Below, piece after piece: positions 17,781 through 28,913 of a DNA stretch of 64,000 nt. The stretch is from NCBI GenBank assembly GCA_947623455.1, contig OX392540.1, positions 28,390,410 through 28,454,409 of the forward strand, in the 5' to 3' direction. Source of the DNA: Mimachlamys varia. Its lineage: Eukaryota; Mollusca; Bivalvia; Pectinida; Pectinidae. Position numbers and translations under genes: made by a program. Within the stretch, counting starts at the first letter, position 1; each line of letters begins with the position of its first letter. The notes under the pieces were generated by a model. That model was not told the origin of the DNA. It was given only the letters and a program-made list of their open reading frames with translations, and searched no databases.

Positions 17781-20097
17781 TTAATGGAACTAGCCATATG
17801 CTTGACCTATATAACATTTTCTGTGCTTCCGGATATTTTTTTTTTCAAAGACAGCCACTGTCATTGAGTGTTTGCACATTTTACAGTGTGCACCAGGTTT
17901 TAGAATCCAAATTTTGATAGAACAAAGACCTAGTGTGCTGTCTTCACCCCCCCCCCCCCCCCCCCCCCCCAAACCCCGTTCCTACTCTGCCCAGTCATTC
18001 TCAGGCTTCTTCCTTCATGCAAATTATAAATGTATGTGTGTTTTATAGTCCTAAGAAAGCAATAACTAGAACAATCACATAATAAGATTGTATAATTTTT
18101 GCACAGGTGAGTTTATATATGTGTATGTGTCACGTACATGTTTTGGTGGCTAAATCCAACTTAATATTCAATATTTTCAGTAAATTGTAGATATTACTTT
18201 ATTCCTGTCACAATATATACCTTGTTAAATATCTTGTTTATTGATTTAATGCGTTTGTGTACTTTGTTTACTCATACAATAAGCCGTTTATAGCATTATA
18301 TCTCCCCTACCCCCAATATTCTCCCTGTAAAATGGAGGCACCCCGGGGAGCTAGAAGTGCTAAATGTAAGCTGGTGTAATTGATAGATATACAGTTAAGG
18401 TGGATATCTGATAACCGTTTATGACTCATGTTTTCTGTAGAAGTTTGAAGTTGTGTGTGAATTCTAAGTGTGTTTAATTGTTAAAATTAAATGAAAAAAT
18501 ACTTAAAATAAAAATTAATTATTGCAGAGACTTTAAAATTAACAGAAACTGAGGTAACAAGATTTCTTTTCAGAAACAGTTAAGCGGTAAGCGTATTTGA
18601 TCTTTGTGCAAAATATGAAATTGCTAAGTGTGTGCTTAACTGAGGTGCTAGAGGTAAATGTTATGCAAAAGAAACGAGAAATTTCTGGTGCCAGCTCTGA
18701 ATAGCAAGTGTACATTAGGTGCAATAACTTGGGTTTTCTTCATAATTTTTTATTCAATTTTAACCAAACTTCACCATTTTACTCGGAAATGTATATACTT
18801 TCAGTAAGTTAACCTTATTTCAACATCTGAAAGGTTTAGTGCCCTTTTAATGGAACTAGCCATCTGCTTCACCTATATAACATTTTCTGTGCTTCCGGAT
18901 ATGCTTTTTTTTTCAAAGACAGCCACTGTCATTGAGTGTTTGCACATTTTACAGTGTGTAAAACTATTTAATTTGACAAAAAAACTTCAAAATTATTTAC
19001 AATCTGGCTAAACATGGCCCTGTGTTGAAGCCTGTATTGTTGGACTGACCCTCATACTCACGTTTTTAATTAAGTTTGGTTCAATTAACTGTGATAATTA
19101 ATCTGCGTGCGTGTTAATAAAACTTAACTGATATGTGCACCAGGTTTTAGCATCCAAATTTTGATAGAACAAAGACCTAGTGTGCTGTCTTCACAACACC
19201 CCCCCCCCCCCCCAAAAAAAACCCCGTTCCTACTCTGCCCAGTCATTCTCAGGCTTCTTCCTTCATACAAATTATAAATGTATGTGTGTTTTATAGTCCT
19301 AAGAAAGCAATAACTAGAACAATCACATAATACGATTGTATAATTTTTGCACAGGTGAGTTTATATATATGTATGTGTCACGTACATGTTTTGGTGGCTA
19401 AATCCAACTTAATATTCAATATTTTCAGTAAATTGTAGATATTACTTTATTCCTGTCACAATATATACCTTGTTAAATATCTTGTTTATTGATTTAATGC
19501 GTTTGTGTACTTTGTTTACTCATACAATAAGCCGTTTATAGCATTATATCTCCCCTACCCCCAATATTCTCCCTGTAAAATGGAGGCACCCCGGGGAGCT
19601 AGAAGTGCTAAATGTAAGCCGGTGTAATTGATAGATATACAGTTAAGGTGGATATCTGATAACCGTTTATGACTCATGTTTTCTGTAGAAGTTTGAAGTT
19701 GTGTGTGAATTCTAAGTGTGTTTAATTGTTAAAATTAAATGAAAAAATACTTAAAATAAAAATTAATTATTGCAGAGACTTTAAAATTAACAGAAACTGA
19801 GGTAACAAGATTTCTTTTCAGAAACAGTTAAGCGGTAAGCGTATTTGATCTTTGTGCAAAATATGAAATTGCTAAGTGTGTGCTTAACTGAGGTGCTAGA
19901 GGTAAATGTTATGCAAAAGAAACGAGAAATTTCTGGTGCCAGCTCTGAATAGCAAGTGTACATTAGGTGCAATAACTTGGGTTTTCTTCATAATTTTTTA
20001 TTCAATTTCAACCAAACTTCACCATTTTACTCGGAAATGTATATACTTTCAGTAAGTTAACCTTATTTCAACATCTGAAAGGTTTAGTGCCCTTTAA

Positions 20098-20558
20098 AGG
20101 ACTCACACAACTAAATCAGCCTATCACGAAGTGTTTCATAGGTTTGTAGTCCCTACTGAAAATTCATTCCGGCTAAGTACAGTGATTCTGGGTAATTTAA
20201 ATAGGTAATTGTTGACCTATTCTACATTGAATGAAATCTGTAGATATTTAACTTTACAAAAATATATACTTTTGGTAGATTTTGATATGTGATGGCGGAT
20301 TGATATGGGGTCAAAAGTCAGAGGGTGTTCCCGTCCCATTTCACTGGTTTGACATGTAAATTTCCGGTTGTCCGAAGCAGACGCCTGTAGCAAGCTAATA
20401 TGCCAGTAAACTCCTCATTAAATGCCACTTGAAGCCTTTGTCATGCATGTATCTGTGAATTTAGGCAGTTTTCACAAGTGTTGTACTTCAAATAATAAAG
20501 TTATTAGCTCGAAAGCTTAGTAATAACATATAGTAAATTATTTAGTTGTGTGAGTCCT
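20098..20558. mobile_element. A module 4, right edge of the array
   Basis: 461 bp with TTAA on the left. The right flank is gaagg, matching the gaagg just inside the left edge of module 1 rather than TTAA. A few private substitutions (for example ttggtagat for ttagtagat) suit an edge copy that escapes homogenisation. Confidence 0.75.
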
Positions 20559-20559
20559 G

Positions 20560-21819
20560 AAGGAAACGCATGTTTGTTCAGACAATATTTGTCATCGACA
20601 GGTTCCACTATACTGTTGTAGAGTATATACACACACATTGGATCAAAGCACAAGGCGCCGGAAACATCGATTGCCGAGATTCAATATGAAACATTGAAAC
20701 CATTGCTCAATAAATGTAATAAGAGCCATGTCCCTCCTTATTGATTTGTATTACGCATGTACTGCAGAAAAATTGTATAGGAAAATGGTATCAGTTGTAA
20801 GTACCAATGGACGAGTGCTTTCTTCTTCGTTGTCGTTTGAAACGAACTGAAAGTAGCATTAATGTTAATATTTTAATCTGATGAAATTTGACAGAAAGTG
20901 GGCTATCGAATATTAGCATAATGTGTTTGAACATGAAAAAAAATCGTTGAACACTTACGATTACAGGTAGATACTATGTCGACTGTATGCGTTAGATCCA
21001 CCACAGCCCAATAAAAATACCACCGGCGAAATGACAATCGACAACCTTTATTATAAGCGTGTATGTAGGTACACATAACGGTAGTCACCTACCTACTTAT
21101 TATACACACACATTCGGGAAGTATTAATACCCGGTCACAATGACGGTTTTCAAAATCTATTTATAGTCCAATGTGGAAATTCATGTAGAATACCTTATTC
21201 ATCAATACGTACCTATTAAGTGCATGTGCACCGAAATTTAACTGAGTGTATTACGTTGAACTGGTTGGAGCGGCTACGTGAACATATCACTTGACTGAGT
21301 ATCTGACATGCTGACCCCTGAAATTTCTGAATTAACTATTCCAACGTTTGTATTAGACGAGTTAAAATGCCTTTATGGGTGAATGGGTTAAGCTTCAGGT
21401 TAGTTTCCGACTTTTAAACCGTTACTCGACCATTCATTGGTAGGTATTATTACAATGTACACGTCGCTATCTAGATACACTTCTATCACTCCCAAACAAA
21501 TGTTTTATTGCAAATGTACCTAACTGGTACTGCTTTTTTTTTTTCTAAGGGAATTTCATATGAATACAAGAATAATGAATATAAAAATACTAAATGCATG
21601 TTGTGCATTTGAGATTTACATGTCAATGTTTTCGGTACCTCTATCATGTGGCAATTAATGTAATATGTCACTCAATTACAAATGGAGGATAAACATTCTT
21701 TTTTAAAAAAATGTATTTTGACTGAATGTTGATTAATTAACGATGCAGTGATCACTATCCTTAGAAAGATGAGTATAAACTTCAAAATGTAAAAATACTG
21801 GTTGTGCTTGAATAAAACT
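20560..21819. other. Intergenic stretch, no supported feature
   Basis: AT-rich unique-looking sequence. A donor-like site near 20957 (AATC|GTAAGT, minus) follows an open frame WAVVDLTHTVDIVSTC, but no acceptor fits, so no exon is called. Confidence 0.5.
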
Positions 21820-22060
21820 ATAATAGGTTTAGAAAAAAATTCTAAGCGTCAACTAAACCATAATCCGATTAATAATGATTCAACTAGGAGCAAAATATAA
21901 ACAAAAGAAAATTGAAGGAGACCCCTGAAAAAATACCAAAGATTAGGACTAGATGTTCAGAAAGTGTAAGCTTCTTAAGTTTCATCGACAACACCATCCA
22001 TGTAAGGTTGGACACATCGAAGTTAACGTCAAGTCCTCAAAGTGAGGACCGAGTCATCCT
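21820..22060 (-). repeat. Dispersed repeat family D1, reverse copy
   Basis: Inverse of the blocks listed for 5420-5690: 'gcgtcaactaaaccataatc', 'gcaaaatataaacaaa', 'ggagacccctgaaaaaatacc', 'gtttcatcgacaacaccatcc'. It also shares the flank 'tcctcaaag' with the reverse copy at 1197-1440. Confidence 0.55.
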
Positions 22061-22098
22061 TCTCAACTACAACAGATACGCCCTCTAATGAGCATACT

Positions 22099-22215
22099 GT
22101 AAATAATTTACATTTCGCGATAGATAGACGTTTGCAAAATTATGTATTCGCGAATATTTCTAAAATAGTAAGATCGCGAAAAAAAATATTCGCGAAATAT
22201 AAATGATTTACAGTA
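22099..22215. mobile_element. Small MITE with TACTGTAAA ends
   Basis: About 117 bp beginning tactgtaaataatttacat and ending in the inverse (atgatttacagta), with cgcga motifs inside each end. The outermost TA on each side fits a TA target duplication, so Tc1/mariner or pogo type is likely. Confidence 0.6.
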
Positions 22216-22445
22216 CTAAAAAGCACGACAACCTTAATTTTATACAGGATACAAATATCAAGTGTAGAACACCGTTTTTACTAGATTAATATGTTTCTCC
22301 TTATTGTTGGTATTGTTATTCACAATGTGAGACTCCTTTACGCAGAAAATAAACAAATCGAAATATGCAGATAGTAATAGAGTAATAAAGACCGGGAATG
22401 TTATTGACAACCTAGAAAAGTGTCATTCAAAGTTAAATAATTTGA

Positions 22446-22700
22446 TGAAGACTATGAGCAAGTTTTATGGTCGCCATCTTGATCTCATCGAGAAATATGT
22501 TTTATCTTTGAGTGATATGAAGATGGCCGTTTTTTAATATGCTTATAGGTGTGTTACTTGTTGTGATCGACAATGATGACTCGATTCGCAATTTGAGGAT
22601 TAATGCTTACTTGGATGTGCCCATGATTTACATGGCTGGTGTCGTCGACGAAGCAGACGACGCTTACTCTTTTGGATCACCTGGTTTTTTTCTTGTACTT
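22446..22700 (+). repeat. Dispersed repeat family D1, forward copy
   Basis: Matches 34688-34940 over 'gatgaagactatg.gcaag', 'tggtcgc.atcttgatctca', 'acttggatgtg' and 'gtcgtcgacgaagcag'. The short open frame over it is not conserved between copies and is not called as a gene. Confidence 0.6.
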
Positions 22701-23930
22701 TTGATATTCTCGGAATTTGTAATAATAACAAACAAAGCATTTGTTTACGAAGCGGAACTGTTCGATAAGTTTTCTTAGGACTTTAGCGATTAAAAAACCC
22801 TTACAAGTGATTGTATCTTGCAAATTGTGTAATGTCTTATATGCCAAAAATGCACTACACTGCATCATAGTTCTCTTAAGGATCTTCTCTTGTGAAAAGT
22901 CGACAAGGAATAAAATCTTCAGTCCTCAGTTTTTGCAGATTTGATGCTTTATAAAAAAAATCCTGGCGACTAACTTTTTTAGATAATTGGCAGATGAAAA
23001 GGAAATGGGTTTCTTATTCTAAATCAGTTATATAAACTGGGGGGAAGCATGCTTGTTTTTTTGTCCCATTATCAAATGTGTTATTTTTCACTACTCTTGA
23101 GTCAAAAATCAAAATCGCTTCAATCACACCAAATATTTTAAAAACATAACCAAAATGTAAAAAAAAATATCGTTGTTGCATAATAGTTGCTTTATAATTA
23201 ACATAAAGAAGTTGTACAGCAAAAATGAACTTGCTGTGTTGAAAAATGGAGACACACTGAGGATTTTTGATGATCAATCAAGCACAAAAATCTTGATATT
23301 TTGGCCGTTCCTGAAGGGAAAGAAATTCACAGAAATTCTAATTTTCAAAATGGCCGCCATAATGGTAATATTTTTCTAAAAAAAAATCTACAAAAAACAG
23401 ACATCTAATTTTTGCTACATTTTTGAGATGCGTATTTCCTATCGAAATCGATAATAAATTGTAAGATATTACAAAAGATTTTCACGTGAGATCAAAACGA
23501 GTTTGAAACCTCACAAGAGCAGATCCTGAAGTCCTTTTAAAAGGCATCTGGAATGCAATGGTCCAAAATTATTTCTATTTGCCAATTATACCGTTGAAAC
23601 AGCGGAACAGATGGTCAATGCCCATTTATTTAGAGGTGTTATGATTCATTTTAAATCAAATAAGCTGCAACGTGTGTATCTTACGGATTTTGCCAAATCA
23701 AAAACCATGTATTTATTTTGTCACCAAGGTTACGTCATTCAAAGGGTACTAAAACATCAACTAGTAGAGTGTACAATTATTGTACTTTGAAAGTTGAACG
23801 TAATTTGGCTAACAATTTCTACCATTGTTATAATATATCTCGCATATCCATATCTTTTAACAAATCGAGCCTTTCGGTGATAATCTGACAATCCGGATTC
23901 ATAACGAGTACAAATTTATTTTTAAGTCCA
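22701..23930. other. Intergenic stretch, no supported feature
   Basis: AT-rich, with several poly-A/T runs. Short ORFs on both strands overlap one another and show no motif. Confidence 0.5.
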
Positions 23931-24135
23931 ACTCCATTTACCGCTGTAAATGGTGTCGTCGATGAAGCAGAAGACACTCGCTTTTCCGGAACACCTGGTC
24001 TTATTCTCTTCAATTTTGACGAGGGACTCCATGTTAATCTTTCCTTTGTTCCTATTTTGCCTCTAGTTTAATCGATTTTGAGTTCGGATTATGGTTTTGT
24101 TGACGCTTTGGTATTTTCTGATTTTTTTTTATTTT
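23931..24135 (+). repeat. Dispersed repeat family D1, forward copy
   Basis: Contains 'ggtgtcgtcgatgaagcag', 'ttccggaacacctggtc', 'tattctcttcaattttgacg' and 'gttttgttgacgctttggta', the best-preserved right half of the family in this window. Confidence 0.6.
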
Positions 24136-24282
24136 TACATACGAGACGGTCCTGATATAGATATTTCCCGCAAGGGTTGTTCTTCCCCTTGATAGGTCAT
24201 AATGGTGGATACAAGAAAGACCTCCGGGAAGTGTTTTTGTTATTATTTGGGCCATGTGACAATCGGATGACGTAATTCCCAC

Positions 24283-27200
24283 TTCCGGAGACATCTTTAT
24301 AAACTTTGTCCCTCCTCTACCTTATCTTCTGGAGACAGCTTTATATACTTTGTTCCTCCTCTACCTTACCTTCTGGAGACAGCTTTATATACTTTGTTCC
24401 TCCTCTACTTTACCTTCTGGAGACAGCTTTATATACTTCGTCCCTCCTCTACTTTACCTTCTGGAGACAGCTTTATATACTTCGTCCCTCCTCTACCTTA
24501 CCTTCTGGAGACAGCTTTATATACTTCGTCCCTCCTCTACTTTACTTTCTGGAGACAGCTTTACATACTTTGTCCCTCCTCTACCTCACCCTCTGGAGAC
24601 AGCTTTACATACTTTGTCCCTCCTCTACCTTACCTTCTGGAGACAGCTTTATATACTTTGTCCCTCCTCTACCTCACCTTCTGGAGACAGCTTTATATAC
24701 TTCGTCCCTCCTCTACCTTACCTTCTGGAGACAGCTTTATATACTTTGTTCCTCCTCTACCTCACCTTTTGTAGACAGCTTTATATACTTTGTCCCTCCT
24801 CTACCTCACCTTCTGGAGACAGCTTTATATACTTTGTTCCTCCTCTACCTTATCTTCTGGAGTCAGCTTGATATACTTTGTCCCTCCTCTACCTCACCTT
24901 CTGCAGACAGCTTTATATACTTTGTCCCTTCTCTACTTCACCTTCTGGAGACAGCTTTATATACTTTGTCCCTCCTCTACCTTACCTTCTGGAGACAGCT
25001 CTATAAACGTTGTCCCTCCTCCACCTTACCTTCTGTAGACAGCTTTATATACTTTGTCCCTTCTCTACTTCACCTTCTGGAGACAGCTTTATATACTTTG
25101 TTCCTCCTCTACCTTACCTTCTGGAGACAGCTTTATATACTTTGTTCCTCCTCTACCTTACCTTCTGGAGACAGCTTTTTATACTTTGTTCCTCCTCTAC
25201 CTCACCTTCTGGAGACAGCTTTGTATACTTTGTCCCTCCTCTACCTTACCTTCTGGAGACAGCTTTATATACTTTGTCCCTCCTCTACCTCACCTTCTGG
25301 AGACAGCTTTATAAACTTTGTCCCTCCTCTTCTGCACCTTCTGGAGACAGCTTTATATACTTTGTTCCTCCTCTACCTCACCTTCTGGAGACAGCTTTAT
25401 ATACTTTGTTCCTCCTCTTCCTCACCCTCTGGAGACAGCTTTATATACTTTGTTCCTCCTCTACCTCACCTTCTGGAGACAGCTTTATATACTTTGTTCC
25501 TCCTCTACCTCACCTTCTGGAGACAGCTTTATATACTTTGTTCCTCCTCTACCTCACCTTCTGGAGACAGCTTTATATACTTTGTTCCTCCTCTACCTTA
25601 CCTTCTGGAGACAGCTTTATATACTTTGTTCCTCCTCTACCTCACCTTCTGGAGACAGCTTTATATACTTTGTTCCTCCTCTACCTCACCTTCTGGAGAC
25701 AGCTTTATATACATTGTTCCTCCTCTACCTCACCTTCTGGAGACAGCTTTATATACTTTGTTCCTCCTCTACCTCACCTTCTGTAGACAGCTTTATATAC
25801 TTTGTCCCTCCTCTACCTTACCTTCTGGAGACAGCTTTATATACTTTGTTCCTCCTCTACCTCACCTTCTGGAGACAGCTTTATATACTTTGTTCCTCCT
25901 CTACCTCACCTTCTGGAGACAGCTTTATATACTTTGTTCCTCCTCTACCTCACCTTCTGCAGACATCTTTATATACTTTGTTCCTCCTCTACCTCACCTT
26001 CTGGAGACAGCTTTATATACTTTCTTCCTCCTCTACCTTACCTTCTGGAGACAGCTTTATATACTTTGTTCCTCCTCTACCTCACCTTCTGAAGACAACT
26101 TTATATACTTTGTTCCTCCTCTACCTCACCTTCTGGAGACAGCTTTATATACTTTGTCCCTCCTCTACCTCACCTTCTGGAGACAGCTTTATATACTTTG
26201 TGCCTCCTCTACCTCACCTTCTGAGGACAGCTTTATATACTTTGTCCCTCCTCTACTTTACCTTCTGGAGACAGCTTTATATATTTTGTTCCTCCTCTAC
26301 CTCACCTTCTGGAGACAACTTTATATACTTTGTTCCTCCTCTACCTTACCTTCTGGAGACAACTTTATATACTTTGTCTCTCCTCTACCTTACTTTCTGG
26401 AGACAACTTTATATACTTTGTTCCTCCTCTACCTCACCTTCTGGAGACAACTTTATATACTTTGTCCCTCCTCTACCTTACTTTCTGGAGACAACTTTGT
26501 ATACTTTGTTCCTCCTCTACCTCACCTTCTGGAGACAACTTTATATACTTTGTCCCTCCTCTACCTTACTTTCTGGAGACAACTTTGTATACTTTGTTCC
26601 TCCTCTACCTCACCTTCTGGAGACAACTTTATATACTTTGTCCCTCCTCTACCTTACTTTCTGGAGACAACTTTATATACTTTGTTCCTCCTCTACCTTA
26701 CCTTCTGGAGACAGCTTTTTATACTTTGTTCCTCCTCTACCTTACCTTCTGGAGACAGCTTTATATACTTTGTCCCTCCTCTACCTCACCTTCTGGAGAC
26801 AGCTTTATATACTTTGTCCCTCCTCTACATCACCTTCTGGAGACAGCTTTATATACATTGTTCCTCCTCTACCTTACCTTCTGGAGACAGCTTTATATAC
26901 TTTGTTCCTCCTCTACCTCACCTTCTGTAGACAGCTTTATATACTTTGTCCCTCCTCTACCTTACTTTCTGGAGACAGCTTTATATACTTTGTTCCTCCT
27001 CTACCTCACCTTCTGTAGACAGCTTTATATACATTGTTCCTCCTCTACCTCACCTTCCGGAGACAGCTTGATATACATTGTTCCTCCTCTACCTTACCTT
27101 CTGTAGACAGCTTTATATACTTTGTTCCTCCTCTACCTCACCTTCTGGAGACAGCTTTATATACATTGTTCCTCCTCTACCTTACCTTCTGTAGACAGCT

Positions 27201-28913
27201 TTATATACTTTGTTCCTCCTCTACCTCACCTTCTGGAGACAGCTTTATATACTTTGTTCCTCCTCTACCTTACCTTCTGGAGACAACTTTATATACTTTG
27301 TTCCTCCTCTACCTCACCTTCTGGAGACAACTTTATATACTTTGTTCCTCCTCTACCTCACCTTCTGGAGACAGCTTTATATACTTTTTTCTCCTCTACC
27401 TTACCTTCTGGAGACAGCTTTATATACTTTGTTCCTCCTCTACCTCACCTTCTGGAGACAACTTTATATACTTTGTTCCTCCTCTACCTCACCTTCTGGA
27501 GACAGCTTTATATACTTTGTTCCTCCTCTACCTCACCTTCTGGAGACAGCTTTATATACTTTGTTCCTCCTCTACCTTACCTTCTGTAGACAGCTTTATA
27601 TACTTTGTTCCTCCTCTACCTCACCTTCTGGAGACAGCTTTATATACTTTGTTCCTCCTCTACCTCACCTTCTGGAGACAGCTTTATATACTTTGTTCCT
27701 CCTCTACCTCACCTTCTGGAGACAGCTTTATATACTTTGTTCCTCCTCTACCTCACCTTCCGGAGACAGCTTTATATACTTTGTTCCTCCTCTACCTTAC
27801 CTTCTAGAGACAGGTTTATATACTTTGTTCCTCCTCTACCTTACCTTCTAGAGACAGCTTTATATACTTTGTTCCTCCCCTACCTTACCTTCTGGAGACA
27901 GCTTTATATACTTTGTTCCTCCTCTACCTTATCTTCTGGAGACAGCTTTATATACTTTGTCCCTCCTCTACCTTATCTTCTGGAGACAGCTTTATATACT
28001 TTGTCCCTCCTCTACTTCATCTTCTGGAGACAGCTTTATATACTTTGTCCCCCCTCTACCTTACCTTCTGGAGACAGTTTTATATACTTTGTTCCTCCTC
28101 TACCTTATCCTCTGGAGACAGCTTTATATACTTTGTCCCTCCTCTACCTTATCTTCTGGAGACAGCTTTATATACTTTGTTCCTCCTCTACCTCACCTTC
28201 TGGAGACAGCTTTATATACTTTGTTCCTCCTCTACCTTATCTTCTGGAGACAGCTTTATATACTTTGTCCCTCCTCTACCTTATCTTCTGGAGACAGCTT
28301 TATATACTTTGTCCCTCCTCTACCTTACCTTCTGGAGACAGTTTTATATACTTTGTTCCTCCTCTACCTCACCTTCTGGAGACAGCTTTATATACTTTGT
28401 CCCTTCTCTACCTCACCTTCTGGAGACATCTTTATATACTTTTCCCCTCCTCTTCTGCACCTTCTTGAGACAGCTTTATATACTTTGTTCCTCCTCTACC
28501 TTATCTTCTGGAGACAGCTTTATATACTTTGTCCCTTCTCTACCTCACCTTCTGGAGACATCTTTATATACTTTTCCCCTCCTCTTCTGCACCTTCTTGA
28601 GACAGCTTTATATACGTTGTCCCTCCTCTACCTCACCTTCTGGAGACAGCTTTATATACTTTGTTCCTCCTCTACCTTACTTTCTGGAGACAGCTTTATA
28701 TACTTTGTTCCTCCTCTACCTCACCTTCTGTAGACAGCTTTATATACATTTTTCCTCCTCTACCTCACCTTCCGGAGACAGCTTGATATACTTTGTCCCT
28801 CCTCTACCTTATCTTCTGGAGACAGTTTTATATACTTTGTTCCTCCTCTACCTCACCTTCTCGAGACAGCTTTATATACTTTGTCCCTCCTCTATCTCGC
28901 CTTCTGGAGACAG
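24283..28913. repeat. 44-bp minisatellite, about 105 copies
   Basis: The unit on the plus strand reads ctttatatactttgttcctc followed by ctctacctcaccttctggagacag. Copies vary at few positions (c/t in ttg[tc]cc, tta/tca, ggag/gtag/gaag), and some local blocks share variants (acaactt in about 26090-26690; ttatctt in about 27900-28300). 44 is not a multiple of 3 and the unit has no stop in any forward frame, so overlapping long ORFs (up to 874 codons) arise without being genes. One unit near 27385 is shortened. The plus strand is strongly pyrimidine-biased; the minus strand has four GG pairs per unit (ggtgaggtagaggagg). Confidence 0.95.

Larger units (their letters stand above)
11648..20558. repeat. 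8.9-kb higher-order tandem repeat A(BBA)x3
   Basis: Four A modules of exactly 461 bp (11648-12108, 14535-14995, 17320-17780, 20098-20558) separate three pairs of B modules (B1 12113-13269, B2 13274-14530, B3 15000-16074, B4 16079-17315, B5 17785-18846, B6 18851-20093). Copies are near identical. A has inverted ends (AGGACTCACACAACTAAAT and its inverse). Each internal module junction is a TTAA. Each B holds a C-run of 11 to 31 bases. No coding frame is supported; the recurring 60 to 81-codon ORFs just repeat with the module. Confidence 0.9.

Noticed and set aside
15767..19972. 61-codon frame repeated three times on the minus strand, and poly-Gly frames over the C-runs
   Set aside because: They recur only because they sit in the B modules of the higher-order repeat; no Kozak, splice or family support.
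20957..21040. Possible minus-strand exon ending AATC|GTAAGT
   Set aside because: The donor is good and the frame is plausible, but no pyrimidine-rich acceptor fits upstream and no neighbouring exon was found.
22539..22778. 79-codon frame reading VVDEADDAYSFGSPG
   Set aside because: It overlaps a family D1 repeat; other D1 copies carry frameshifts in the same stretch, so it is not under coding constraint here.
24306..26930. 874-codon open frame, plus several overlapping long frames up to 28932
   Set aside because: It lies entirely in the 44-bp minisatellite. Three forward frames are all open because the unit has no stops; unit variants do not follow codon positions, and there is no start context or splice structure.
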